This document shows, in pieces, positions 34,661-47,177 of a DNA stretch of 64,000 nucleotides. The stretch is from assembly GCA_029531795.1 (NCBI GenBank), contig JAPEIS010000009.1:124001-188000 (forward strand), read 5' to 3'. The first letter of the stretch is position 1. Every line of letters starts with the position of its first letter. A program made the translations under genes and the position numbers. The notes under the pieces are model-generated. The model saw only the letters and a list, made by a program, of their open reading frames with translations. It was not told the DNA's origin and ran no database searches. Origin of the DNA: Sclerotinia nivalis (taxonomy: Eukaryota; Ascomycota; Leotiomycetes; Helotiales; Sclerotiniaceae).

Positions 34661-35758
34661 ACTTGATGAAGCTGCAATTGCCAGTCTGGACACCGCTCAA
34701 CAGAGTTAAATCTTCCCGGCTCAAAAGAAACACCAAGCGCAGGAAGAGTGCTGATAGCAGGAATATTCCAAGCCATATTGAAAAATCTGAGGAAAAATCT
34801 ATGCCTATCGTTGCGTTTGCGAATGAATGTGTACATGATGTAATAAATAAGAAAATAGAGCTCGAGGTCCTTAATCAGAGACCGATTCTCAACCTTATAG
34901 CTATCATCATACATCTTGATACTATGCAGAATAGAGACGGTATGATTAGTATCCATCGAGACTGAATCATCATATCTCATGATTTTACATACATACATAC
35001 ATACTTCTCTAAATCCTTGAAGCGTAATTAACAGAGAACGTCGTGATGGTGATATTCTTCATCAATCAATCACAATATGATCAATGAAATATCATCATGA
35101 TGATTTCCCTACTGACACTTATAGGCCAACTTCGATAAACCCAGCACATGGCTTGTAATTATATGACATTGGCTTAAAATTTAGTACCGATCAGATCTGA
35201 TGAAGGGGCATGGCAAACTAACCTATCTTGTGGAGACAGTTACCCCAGATTCCAAGATTTTTGAGATATCACGTGCTTTTGTGCTTTTTCCGACTTCGCC
35301 TTGATTGATCCTGATTTCCCTGCCTTTCTTTCGTTCTTCCTCTCTCACCCAATCTTCTCTCCACTTGTCTTCCCATTTCTGTCTCCGAAGTCGTGACGGT
35401 AGATTTACACATCAAGTAACAGCATCCCATGAATAACCCGACTAACAGTCAACAAATAGCAATGAAAACACACTTTCATTCACCACACCTTTTCACGACA
35501 TTTCGTACATCTTCAAGATCATTTGTATAAATCATTCATTTCATTCGATTGCATTAAATACACTCTCCACCCATTATTCTCTAATGCCATCTATATGAAC
35601 ATCAACGCCAGGAAACTCCTCATTACCATGCATGCATCCATCGTGTATTCATAATACAAATGATCATCCAGAGATGAACTCACTCTGCACAATCTAATTG
35701 CTCCCCAAATCTGATCTAGTATATTCCGCGAATACATACATCAGATATTTCTAACCAC
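34661..35758. other. Intergenic DNA
   Basis: An unassigned minus-strand frame (34648-34998) abuts the hydrolase pseudogene and may be its lost N-terminus, but its residues do not match the family clearly. The rest, to 35758, has CT-rich stretches and no gene. Confidence 0.45.
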
Positions 35759-36639
35759 TTAAATCAAAGCAGCCAAACCACCAACAATACCCGCGAAACC
35801 AAGTGCAACAGGAACATGAACTTGTTTACCCGCAGCACCAGTTGCAGTTACAGTAGCCGCAGTTCCAGTGGCCGAAGCGCTTCCGCCGGATCTGGTAGCA
35901 GTAACTGTAGATGCCCTGCTTGTAAAGGTTGTGGATAAAGCAGTTGTAGTAGCAGTAGTGCTTCCAGAAAGGACGGTGGCGGTACCAGTTGATGTGGCAG
36001 CGGATCCTGTGTCAGTATCGGTAGTTGGGCCGCTTTGTGGACCGACGCTTCCACCTTCAACAGTATCAGGAGCAACGCTAGAATCGACCTTGGCAGCAGC
36101 AGCTTGGTATTTGTCGAGAGTTTGATTGGGGTCGGGGTTATTGCCAACCACGATTTCCATTGACATGCCCTTTTGACAGTGATGGGCAACGGAGCAGTAA
36201 AGCCATAAGGTACCGTTAACATGAGTATCCATGATGAAGGTTGGGGTCTAAGAAACATATTGATTAGCATGAAACGGGATTTGTTGATGGAAATAAAATA
36301 ACATACAACGGTATTGTTTGAAGGATCTGGGCCAGAGATGACACCAGAGAAAATAGGTGCATGATCGGATGGAACACAAGGGCTATCGTAGGTACTTTGT
36401 GCGACACTGTGATTTCCGAAGAATTGGAATTTAACACTATATCAAATATTAGTAACTGTAACCTAGATTGATAATGTATGAGTAGATTGATAATGTATGA
36501 GGAAAACGTACGTATCGCCAACTTGGACAGTCAAGGCATCTGGAACGAAAGTAAGTCCGCTACCACCAACAACGACACTGTGCTGAGCGGCCATCGCAGA
36601 AGAGACGAATGCGAAGAAGGAGATGATTGATTGATGCAT
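35759..36639 (-). CDS. GPI-anchored extracellular cupredoxin-like serine-rich protein
   Basis: Fungal extracellular serine-rich cupredoxins are cell-wall proteins with a possible type 1 copper site; their roles are largely unknown. Exons 36512-36639, 36307-36436 and 35759-36247 join in phase to about 248 residues. The ATG opens a signal peptide (IISFFAFVSSAMA, cleavage near residue 18). The cupredoxin domain covers about residues 20-130: VVVGGSGLTFVPDALTVQVGD, then FFGNHSVAQSTYDSPC with the first histidine ligand, then LYCSVAHHCQKGM with the Cys, His and Met ligands. A linker follows, then a Ser/Thr/Ala-rich segment for O-glycosylation and a hydrophobic tail (VALGFAGIVGGLAALI) preceded by small residues, the usual GPI signal. 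Donors GTACGT and GTATGT. Confidence 0.9.
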
Positions 36640-38258
36640 TTTTGCGATTGAGCTTGTTTTGATATTTGAAGAGGAAATGTATTTTATTCTGAGTATTGTA
36701 TTGAGTAAAGAAGTCGAACAATCTATGAGAGTAGTTGCAATTGAAGGAAGATGTTATCGTAAGATTGTAAAGGTGTCAAGTTGTTATGGAAAGAACCCGT
36801 AAATGGAAGTCACAAAAGAAGTTGATGTTGAAGTTGAAGTTGATGTTGATGTTGATATGTAGTAAATATAAAACTCCAAACCTCGAGAAATCCACGAACT
36901 TTATATGTTCCCCCCATGTCCCCATACTCTACTCAGCCTTACAACCATTCACTCATTCACCAGTAACCAACCGGATGATTGCGTTACTTCGCTGCATGTA
37001 CCCCTGCTGCGGTCTGTATTTTTTTCCTTTTCTTATTAGGTATGCAGGTATGCAGGTATTCAGGTACCGTGTTGTTCTGCGCCACGAAGAATAAAGTACA
37101 TGTCAAGTAGGTAGGTAAACTACCTGGGTAATTATTCGATGTTTTGATACTCCACCTTTATTTTGCGCAGTTAATATTGGTTTTATCAATAGATTAACCA
37201 ATTAACCAATTACCAACATCAGCCTGCAAATATTTCTATTTCTATTTCTATCTCTATTTTATTGAATCAAAGCAAAAAGCGCATGTATATATGTACATTG
37301 TACAGCCCACCTACCTCAATACTGCGACTCACTTTCATACTTCCTACTCGTATCATAAACTCACAACTCACAAATCACCATCCATCTATTCATTCGTATC
37401 CCATCTCCATCTCCAACGCGACACCGGCCCATCATATACCCAATACCTTCCCACCACGCCACCCGCACCACCCGCACCACCCGCACCACCATACCATGAT
37501 ACAACACACCCCAACACCAACACCAACAAAATACGAAGAAAAAAAGTAAGACGAGGTTGGGCTTACCTTACCATACCATACTCCATAAGCCACTCTGACA
37601 CTCTGACACTCTGAAAATCTACCCATCTGATAGGCGGACTGGGAAGGATTGGCGGGGTAGGTACAGACCTACCTAGCCTAGTAATCTTACCTGCAGCTAG
37701 CTGTGCCGCTATCACGTGGATTATATTATGTCTTTGATGGGTGGGTGTTGGATGTGATGTAACATACCAGGTAGGTAGAGTGGGTGGGTAATCTCTCGGA
37801 CAACAAGGGAGTATTGATGATCACTGATCATTGATCAGGTACCTTTAAAGTAAGAATTTTCGTTTTGTGAGAATTCGATCTATTGATCTATTGATATGCA
37901 GCTATAGGTAAAATTAGTAAATAGATGAATTGATCGAACCAGAAATAATCAAACGATCATGAGCACCATAAGAGATTTTCCATTCATAATTTCCTAGAGC
38001 CTAGAGGATATGTTGTATCTATCATGTATCCATCTTGTGATGATATTTATTTTCCATTTCGTGATTCTAATCTATTCATTCTTTCATTCCATACTCATTT
38101 CATATTCAATCCATATTCATCTAACTTTTAATTGCAAATTCATGTATGCAGGTACCATCCATACCCTATACACCCGATACATCCATCAAGCACAAAATAA
38201 TATTGTGTCGCTCAAACGCCCTGCTCAAATACCAAATGCGTGTACAAATTACACTGTC
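36640..38258. other. Intergenic DNA with several short repeats
   Basis: No supported gene. It contains GATGTTGAAGTTGAAGTT near 36825, a GTATGCAG repetition near 37040, a CACCCGCAC repeat at 37459-37490, TCTGACAC repeats near 37597 and TACCTAC/GTAGGTAG words around 37100-37130, 37660-37690 and 37775, typical of ascomycete promoters. Confidence 0.5.
37459..37490. repeat. (CACCCGCAC)n short tandem repeat
   Basis: Three to four copies of a nine-base CACCCGCAC unit in noncoding DNA. Confidence 0.75.
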
Positions 38259-40054
38259 CTATGCGAAAGCCTGCGCACAAGGTTGCACAAGTTCTCGATT
38301 GCGAAACGTGGTTCGGAAATCTAGTTGGCGTACGAACCATGAGTTGCGTAAGGTCCATTCTTGATCCGGATGTTCGAGTGCGATCTATGTGATGAATATA
38401 TGTCAATTATTCCACTCATCTACCTCATACCTCTCTTTTCTACAAGCTGCGAGGAACAAGAGAAGGACGGGAATAAAAGAAGAGAAAGAACATACCTCAA
38501 ACCTCCTCAAGAAACTCGGAACCAACTTATAAATCTCCAAAAGACTGATATTCCTCCCAATACACGACCTTGCTCCCATTCCAAACATCAACATCGCCCC
38601 ATTCATCTCCTTAATTCTCCTTTCCTCTGCCTCTCTATCCCTCTCCTCATCCACCAACCACCTCTCCGGTCTAAAAACTTCCACATCCTCTCCAAAAATC
38701 TCCCTCCTGTGATGAATAACCCAAGCACTACACCCCACAATCGTCCCCCCCTTAATCCACTCCCCCGCAATCTCCAATCCCTGTTCCGGCACCACTCTTT
38801 CAAGCGGTAATCCGGCTGCTGGATGTAAACGAAAAGCTTCCTTAATACAAGCATCCAAATACGGTAATCCTTGACTTTCCGTCCAACTGACCAATCCCGA
38901 TTTACCATCTGCAAAATATCCTTCCATAGCCTTCCCATCAATTTCACGCATTAATTTTTGCATACAGCGTTCATTTTTCAGTAAATAATAAAACACTGCA
39001 CTGAGAGATATAGCCGTAGTTTCAGAGCCGGCAAAAGCCATTGAGACAGCCATTGTCATGACGAGATCATCGGTCATAAATTCCGGTCTATCGTGTTTTG
39101 CCTGGATGAATTTCGACAATAAATCTGGTTGTGAATTATCTGTTTTGACTTCCGCGTCTATGGTGGGTAAGATTCCATTTCCACCTGTTTTGGGATATCG
39201 TTCTTGTACACGTTGCGCTGCGAATTTGGCGACCGGGAATGTCGCGTCTTTGAGGCCGTATTTGGCGGCTAGCAAGTATAAAGGATTCTTAAGGAATAGT
39301 CGATCGAGGATCGGAATTTGCCCAATTGGTGCAACATAGTCGAAGAGATTTGCTAGGTAGGATACTATACCATCGACATCTCGGTTTTCCTCGAGAAATC
39401 CATGGCGTTTTGAGTATGTCATTTCACCAATTACGTCAAATGCATAAAATTGTAACCATCTTGCGAAGTCGCATGATGAATGATCACTCAGCGAAGTAAA
39501 GAGGTCAGCAGTGCGAGAGAGAAAGATTTCGGTGGTACGAGTGACGAGTGGTTCGTATTGAACAACAGATGACATGCTGAATGCAGAGTTGACTGAACGT
39601 CGAAGTTGTGCATGGAAAGGCTCAGACGTGGTGCTAAAGAGTGATGGGAGTGGATGGCCATTTTTCACAGCTTGTTGAACGGGGTAGAATGCGGACTATA
39701 GTGTATCAGCATACCTTCTGGCTTCTGAGCGGGCAAATATTGAGATACCTTGACAAAGCCTTTGTTTAATCCATAGATAGTTTTCAATGCTTTTGGATCT
39801 GCAAATGAAAGAGTATTAGGACCAAGGCGGATAACATCGCCATGTTCGGCATGTAACTTCTGATGGGTCACTTCTGCTCGACGTTTGTATACATCATAGA
39901 ATCTCCACCAATCCGTAAAGGAAGCAAGAGTTGGTCCTGGATATTTATTTAGGCCTCGGTTGAATCGATTGGTAGCAAGGTAGATGGCGAATCCAACAAT
40001 CAATAGTGAAGGCCAATGCTCAATAGCCAAAGTGAGAAGAGTATCTGTGATCAT
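38259..40054 (-). CDS. Cytochrome P450, pisatin-demethylase-like
   Basis: An ER-anchored haem-thiolate monooxygenase; substrate unknown. Exons 39715-40054, 38496-39670 and 38259-38384 join in phase to about 546 residues. The start is the ATG giving MITDTLLTLAIEHWPSLLIVG, an N-terminal anchor; a GTG further upstream is ignored. Motifs in order: KYPGP (proline hinge), I-helix AGSETT, KEAFRLHP (ExxR), FRPERW (PERF-like), and FGMGARSCIGRNIS (haem-binding FxxGxRxCxG). The last exon was found by its GTATGT donor after RRFE and the CACATAG acceptor; it gives IALEHPDQEWTLRNSWF, the expected end of this group, whereas reading through the donor gives an unrelated tail. No partner reductase or backbone synthase gene lies next to it. 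Confidence 0.93.
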
Positions 40055-43000
40055 TTTGTTGGTGGGAAGTACTGGCACATCAGAAGAAATTCGACCTCTG
40101 GCAACAGACTTATAATTATAATCGATTATGATGAGTGGTCTTTGACAAGAGTATATTCGATGCCTGGTAGAAAGCCAATATTGTGGAGTACTTCAATGCT
40201 ACCGCAGATTTGGGTTCAACGTCGGAGATTGTGAAAGAGAGAGAAGTCGAGAAACGTAGGGCTGTTCCTTGCAGCTTCACTAGGAACTTCGCCGATAAAT
40301 ATGATAAAAGTGCACGATTGAACAGAAACAATGAAGTATTTGCTTGGCTTTAGATCAAGCCTTGGGTGAGGGGATATGTATATATATGAGATCAGAGATG
40401 CAGTGATGATAAATGACACTGCACATGCAAATGCCATGACATATTGCGGCACATTGATACCAACTTCAGTTCTCCGCTACTCAAGTGACACTACATCTTC
40501 GACTCGCCAATGAAAGTATCACCAAAGTCAGACTAGTAAACACTAAAGGCTTCAGGCCATGAGAAACGTCACCCTCAAATCGATTTTCGAATATCGATTT
40601 TGGTTTCAATCGAAGGAACTAGACAAACGGAAAACTTGCCGTCGCGCCAATGTCCGGATCATTCCTTAGAGCCCGCTGTCAGCTTACTCAATTGGGTAGT
40701 ACTCAACGGTCTCGGCAAATAGGGACGGGAATGAAATCTTCGAAGTAATGAAGAACGGAGATAATTACATCCTTCAATTGATGATTTAGTTACACGGCCG
40801 TAAGGACGAACGGATCGTATATGCAAAAGTCAAGAAAACTCCATCATTCGTACACGTATGTAAGGCATAAGCAGATCGCCTCCATCGTAAACGAGCGTGT
40901 AAAATCGTAAGACAGCTGCAAAGTCATCTAAAAGATTGAATTCAAATATTGAGTTGTAGACTGCCGAGAATGCAAATTGTATGAACGCGGATAATTGATG
41001 ATGCAAAGATTATGCATGAATGGAGTGAAGGAGTAGGATGAGGTGGGGAGCTAAATTCTGTGGGGAAGATTTAATAAGTAGTCTATCACGGGATGTCTTG
41101 AATTCGAAGCAAGAAATCGGTAGTTGGAAGAAACACAATTGCCGAAATGTCCACCCCGATTATGAGCGTAATGTGCTGTGGGCTTTTGGTTTTGGCCTAA
41201 GCCTCGGCCTAAGCCTCGGCCTTCAATATCGTTTTCTCTTGTTTCGCATTCGGTTTTTTGCATTGGTACAAAATCCTTTGAAGCGTACTAATCGCAAATT
41301 GAGCGATAGATCATACACGGCAGTTGTGAATTGTTGAATTTGTGGATCATAATCAACGCATTTCGTGATATCTCTGGTCGACATCATAGCATAGGAGGCA
41401 GCGGGGCACGGCAACGGGTATGGCGATTGACTCGGAATTAAATTCGAATGAGACTCAAGCTGATGGGAAAAAATTGATCAATCTCATGCAAGAGAAGATG
41501 AGAACTAGTCTGGAGGGGCCCGTCTCGATGCAAGCTTCACAAGAGGGAAAGGCCCGAGCCCAGACATTGGAATTTCGTGGCAAAATGATTGTGACCATAT
41601 ATACATACCGACTTTTGTATGTTGGATTTGGTTATGGACAATCGTTCGCCACTAATTGTCGGTGTGTGAGAGCAATGGATTTGGACGACCAGTCGGCGAC
41701 GGGAGCTCAACGTCCGGTTTAAAATTCAAAAACAATACAGGAAATGATAGCATTACCTTACCCGAAATATCTGCCGGTCGATAAGAAGTTGTATCTTTCG
41801 CACACAGGGATGGTTGACACAGAGATAGTTGAAACTATCGTGGAAAAGACCCCCGCGTTCCAACTTCCAATGTCCCTCATAGCCCACAGCTTTCTGGAAT
41901 AGACACTTGTCTGAACCTAAACTAACATTTTGTTGAATGGCAACTTTAACCCGCAGACCCATGCTCAAGAATTAAGGTTCACCGGCCACTAACGTACGCA
42001 AACATCGTTGACCTTGGAGGTGAAACGTTTGCCGTAGTACACAGTGGTGACTGTCCGGACGACATTTTCCAAGCTTCGTGCATGTCCCAGTTTCTCTGCT
42101 TGTATATATTTTCCACATGTCACGTCCAGTTCACCATCTATCTATCAACGTTCGTTGTTGGCCCCTCTGTGAGATGGGAAGACTTGACGTGTCGGTCGTT
42201 CCGAGAACTTCGGCTTAAGATACGTGCGAACCGCAATCTGACTTTCTAGCATGTTACTAAGAGTAGCCATGGAAGTGTCGAGGATCGCAGTGTATTTCAA
42301 GAATCGTAGTAAATAGGAGGTATTCGGATTCTACCATCGAGGGTATGTGGAAGTAATATCATTTGCCTGATGGCCAGAATTTCGGAGTTCTAAAATACGA
42401 ATTCTCGTTATGATATATAGATTAAGGAAATCGCTTCGTTGTACCAAAATAGTATTGGTGTAGCTGGGATTTCGTAACGTATTAATGTGTTTGTCTGGGT
42501 ATTCAACAAGTTGCTATCGGTGGATATTTCTTGCTTAGTCACCAAACGGGTATTCGGTGTCACATCTTGTCGATTTGACCACAAATACATTCAATATGAA
42601 ACCGTCAGAAACTACCCATATTCCGTTCCTATGCATAGTGATTCGCTCTTCGGGGTACGTCGAATTATGGTCCAAGATGATTTGAATGGATTATCCGCTA
42701 TGAGCTTGAACATTAATTACTCACTCTAGATGCACTTGGATCTTCAAACATTCAAGTTGCTGCATGTGCATATACCTATACGAAACATTCTTTCTCGTTC
42801 AGTGGAAAGCGTCATATCATCAAGGAATGATTAAGAGCTTCTAGGAGCGCGCTGAGGTTGAATTCTGACCTGAGCGTTCAGCCTTGTCGACATCGCACCA
42901 TAGACCCAGCTAAGTATAAATGCCACGAATGTCATCAATTGGTTTTTACTTGCCATACATTAAGGATCGCCTTGCTCTTATTGCTTGAGTGTATATAGCG

Positions 43001-44290
43001 ACGGCTTCAACTTCACATTGACAGAAGTGCCGATAACTTTGAAAAAAAAAGAAATTAGATAACGTTGGGAAGCGCGAGTTTATATTGTCACGTCTCAATC
43101 TTTATGGCACACTGTATTCGACAAGTTTCAATACGAGCAGAGTGGAGGTCATTATATTGATTATCTGAATAGACTTTACGGACCGATTTTATTTGTTTTT
43201 GCGTTCCTTTCCATCAGCTTGAATGCCATGCAAGTCGCAAGAGCCTCAGGTCGGGCGATAAAAATCCAAACGAAATATCTCTTGTCATGGTTTCGAGGGT
43301 TTAATCTAAAATCCTTGATTTTTTCCTCGCTCGTCACTTTTAGTTTGGTCTCGGATGTTTGGCGAAGAGTGGACATCTCAATTTTGCGAAAGGCTTAAGT
43401 TGAATCGTCGGTCAGAGTCGTGAATTGCCTTGGTCGGACAACCCGGCGTATTGAGCCGTATAGGAAAACAGCGAACTTGATGCTCGAGCTTCATTTGAGG
43501 GTTTCCATGTGAGTATAAAGGCAGCCAACGATGACTTTAAATAGAACTGGATTGTAATGTGGTTTGCGTTTCCAGCTGAACACCGCAACAAGGTGCTTCC
43601 GTCGAAATATAGTACATGGTTATCTGAATCACTCCAGATTCTATTTAGGGACGCCATATCGAACTGTCGAGATGGACAGAGGCGCGTCTGATTTGCATTC
43701 CAACATGGTTAGTCACTCATCTAAATTCGTGGCAAGTCAAGACATCTATTCTAATTGGGGATACCAAACATTCTCATTGTTGGTCTCTGTGCCTTACACG
43801 TGTTTGAGCCATGCTTAAGTCGCTTGTTTTTAAGATTACATTTTATTAGGTGAATTTCGAGTACTCTTTTGGACGTATTTCAGGATCTCACGTAACGTTT
43901 CAAACTGTGCTCGCAAGTCGTCTAAGCCCCTGTGTATTTTTGATATTCACGTCTGTTGCGTTTCCTGAATATTTTATTTTGCGAGTATTGAGTTCACCAA
44001 AGACATGCTTGTGTGTGAGACATCCTAAAATCTCTCATAGTATTCAATAAAACCCATCAATGTCCTCTCAGCTTGTTGCATCTTTGAGTATTGGTCCCAC
44101 TATTCTTTTCTGTCGATTAACTCCAGCGGTTTAGCACAATAAACTCATAATTCAACTTCTCGTTTCTCATCTATACAAGTGAGGAAAGGGTATTCTTCGA
44201 GATTGTCTATTTCTAATTGACATCCTTTCACGATAGCATACTACAACTCGATTCTTTCCAGTCCTCGATATACTGAGAAAACGCAGCACG
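40055..44290. other. 4.2-kb gene-poor stretch
   Basis: Open frames up to 100 codons occur on both strands but none has a motif, a splice pattern or a believable start context, apart from a possible 41-codon secreted peptide (42831-42956). A GGCCTAAGCCTC word is repeated twice at about 41196-41220. Confidence 0.5.
42831..42956 (-). CDS. Possible 41-residue secreted peptide
   Basis: A short frame starts MASKNQLMTFVAFILSWVYG and has the shape of a signal peptide: basic n-region, hydrophobic core, then small residues (GAMS) where cleavage could fall. The remaining 20 or so residues are basic and rich in R, Q, P and S, ending at TAA. A TATA-like CTATATAC lies about 40 bp upstream on the same strand (near 42994-43001). 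There is no homology evidence, and frames this short arise by chance, so this is tentative. Confidence 0.22.
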   Translation of the reverse strand: MASKNQLMTFVAFILSWVYGAMSTRLNAQVRIQPQRAPRSS

Positions 44291-44778
44291 ATGAAAATGC
44301 ATCATGTTTGGATGATTTTTATTTTCTTCACATCCAGAATCATGTGCCAGCTGCAATCCAGCGGTGGAGTATCAAGCCTAGAGAATATAACATGTTCTTT
44401 GCTTCCAAAGGCGCTTCCCTTCGATCAGCAACTCCTTACTACAGGCCTCGCAGAAGTTGCTAATAAATGGGTGGCCGACGTTGCTGTATGCATTTTGTCA
44501 TTATCATCCTGTTGAATATTTATACTGATCCCCTCTTAGAGTTACAACACCTATATAAACGTGCTCACCAGCTACCCACATTTACTTCAGCTGCCAATGA
44601 AGTCCTTTCCACCACTAACCTCACCGATATCAATCTATGTCTGGACCAAATCAACGAATTGAAAGACAATGCTGACAGAGACACTGGTATATCTTTATCC
44701 GTCTCTCTCTTCGACAACATCAACATGCTCACTACCTATATCAACAAAGTAGCCGATGCGCCCAATCAACCACTATGA
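44291..44778 (+). CDS. Small secreted protein, possibly truncated by a stop codon
   Basis: The ATG opens a clear signal peptide (MKMHHVWMIFIFFTSRIMC). Exon 1 runs through AEVANKWVADVA; a GTATGC donor at about 44486 and an acceptor ending TTAGAG at 44539 continue in phase to LQHLYKRAHQLPTF. The mature part is mostly helical (ANEVLSTTNLTDINLCLDQI) and has an NLT glycosylation site. The TGA at 44776-44778 ends the frame, but the same frame stays open for more than 50 further codons of similar composition (NLVLAQGIMLWNNTLDGTT), so the stop may be a mutation of CGA. The family is not recognised. Confidence 0.5.
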
Positions 44779-44937
44779 AACAAAGATTCAAATGATCTGA
44801 TTATCCAAACGAAGGATATCTATTGTAATTTGGTTTTGGCACAGGGTATCATGTTGTGGAATAATACTCTTGATGGTACAACCAACTTGTTGAGGGATAT
44901 TGCGAATTCGCCGGATTTTCCTCTAGTAGTACTTTTT

Positions 44938-45586
44938 CTAGGGTGCGAATCTATGTCCTACGTTTGATCCGAGACTGGGTATATATTTTTCAATTTGGGA
45001 CGCCCAAGCTTTTACCAGACTTGTGAGGTTGCTTGGTGTTGGTTGGATCTTGGTATATCCATTTCTTGAGACTATTGCAAGATGATGGCGGGAAATGTGA
45101 GTATGTTGTATGTTCCAACATTCTATATCGAATCTTGATAATTTGTTGGTCTGTTCCATTCTTGCAGACCCTAATTCCATTCCTGCTTTCAGTCCATGAT
45201 TTACCCTTGATGTAACCACAGAACTTGCAAGAAGTACCGGCAGACCAAGATGAGGTTTCCATCTTTTAGCATTCAGACTCTTGGGTTTGGGTTTGGGTTG
45301 TCCCTTTGCAATTCCTATTCGGGCATCTAGTTGCATGTATTGACTGCATGGATGAGTGAAGAAATGGAAATGGCACTTTCTCTTCCAACAAAAGCGCATA
45401 TGTCGCGCATTTAATATAATGTGTGCTATTTCGATCCCCATTCTGGTATTCAAACGTATCGAAATAGAAGATTTCAGGATTCAAGGCGGAAAGTCGATAT
45501 TGTTCAGTGTTAGGATTGCACCCATCCTGCCAGTACATGTGGTACTGAATGGCACCGCTCATGCACACGAGTTTCTTGCTACACAT
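44938..45586 (-). other. Unassigned open frames, possible eroded gene
   Basis: Overlapping minus-strand frames encode cysteine-containing segments (CSKKLVCMSGAIQYHMYWQD; TSSWSAGTSCKFCGYIKGKS) that look protein-like, but they change frame and I find no consistent splice model or start. They may be a decayed secreted protein. Confidence 0.25.
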
Positions 45587-45595
45587 GATTTACGC

Positions 45596-47177
45596 TTATA
45601 TAGCTGCAAGAGGCTTCGGACTTGATGATTGAAATTGTCGCAATCCAACCCCTAAAGGTTTAGCAGCGAAAGTTGATTCGTTTTGAACAAACTCAAACGC
45701 TGTAAGCGCACGACGATACCAATCCTCTACCGTTTCTGGACCGTCAAACGTGTCAATTGCGTATGCTGGTATGCTTCCACGGTGTAATAAACAAATAATT
45801 TTATCAAGTGTTAGAAGCGTCGTATTGGCTACACAGTCAACAACACCCGCAATCATGTCCGGATATTCAATTGCAGTTGCAGCCCTCTCCAATGGATTTA
45901 AATATATATGGGGCTCGACTGTAGAATGTAGCCATTCTTTCATGTTGGAACACATCGCAAGTGCTTTATTCATCAAAGTAGCATCAATGATGGATGGCAG
46001 CCTGTTAGATTCCTTATGAAGCGAAGAAACTTCGATAAGAATGCTGGGCAGTTCAAATAGCTGAAGACACAGCTCAAGGCGTAATTTCATAGACGTAAGT
46101 TCCTTTGCAGTGATTGCATCGCGGGGCCACTTAGTCGTATCGGTAAGCAATGCACGCCATTCTGGCTGGCGGAGATAGCAATCTTCCTCGGACTTGGCGG
46201 ATTGAATGACCTATATATGAGCTCATATGTCAGAGGCGTATCCCGTAGTTCTGAATAGGAACTTCAATGACGTTCATACAATGTAACTCAACTGGGATTC
46301 AAGCATTCCAAGGTCGAACGGATCCATATGCCGATAAACACCACGGGCTTGAATAAGCTGAGCAGTTCCACGAGCGAGATCACCCCATCTGCCTTTATCG
46401 ATATTCACAGCGAGCTGGCCTTTTGTTACTATTTAGGGCTTAATCTAGAGATGTTAAAGGAGACTCACTTCGCACATCTGCAACAAAAGTGACGCACATA
46501 TTGTTTCCGACTGAAAACGAAGATTTTCATCGGCTAAACATTTTTGTAATGAAGATAAGGCTCGAATATATTCCCTATATATAACGTTCGATTTGGTATG
46601 TTCATTCGAAGATCTGTCGCAATACAAGCTGCAAACACATGATACTGCATCATCCAACGCGGTGCTATGGCCCAACCGACCGGGTATATGTTGGAAAAAC
46701 GACCCAAGTAGCCAGAGAGGAATTAGGTCTCCTTTCACTTTACATCCTAAGCAGTACACCAAGGTTGTAGCCAGGGGATTACCATCATGAAATCGGGAAA
46801 TCTCCGGTGAGACGTCTTTGAAGTTTTCCAAAACAAACACGGTTGAGCTAAATTCCGTAGAACTCAGTATTTCCTCTTCTGGGGTGATCACATCTGAGTC
46901 CTTAGTATCGTATTCATCAATATATTTCTTCCGAGAATACAACTTAGCCAGTTTAGCCGTCTCGTCCATGAATTTCCAACGGGCTGAATACCCTGGACAA
47001 GTCCAACCACTACGGATGCATTCTGCGCAAGATGGACGTTGCTCTCCACACTTTATGTCTCGTTTCATTAGTAAATTTATCCATAAGCTAGTCATCATTT
47101 TGTCGGGTGGAGAGACTAACCTTCTTCTTCCTCTTCCGACAGTTATCACATCGATTGCTTTTTGGTACGCCTACCAT
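45596..47177 (-). CDS. Zn2Cys6 transcription factor with Fungal_trans_2 domain
   Basis: Nuclear DNA-binding regulator. Four exons (47121-47177, 46469-47050, 46280-46414, 45596-46210) join in phase to about 462 residues. The first exon and the start of the second form the binuclear zinc cluster: CDNCRKRKKK + CGEQRPSCAECIRSGWTCPG, spacing C-x2-C-x6-C-x6-C-x2-C-x6-C. The intron between CRKRKKK and CGEQ splits the cluster as in many fungal members. The rest shows the helical DUF3468/Fungal_trans_2 pattern, with LARGTAQLIQARGVYRHMDPFDLGML, then LRQPEWRALL, characteristic of this class. Its start is about 630 bp from the divergently transcribed FAD monooxygenase, which is therefore a likely target. 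Confidence 0.9.

Noticed and set aside
36786..37094. 102-codon plus-strand frame upstream of the cupredoxin gene
   Set aside because: Starts in a GTTGAAGTTGAT repeat and has no recognisable content.
40116..40452. Hydrophobic minus-strand frames upstream of the P450
   Set aside because: They overlap each other in different frames and show neither a start context nor family match.
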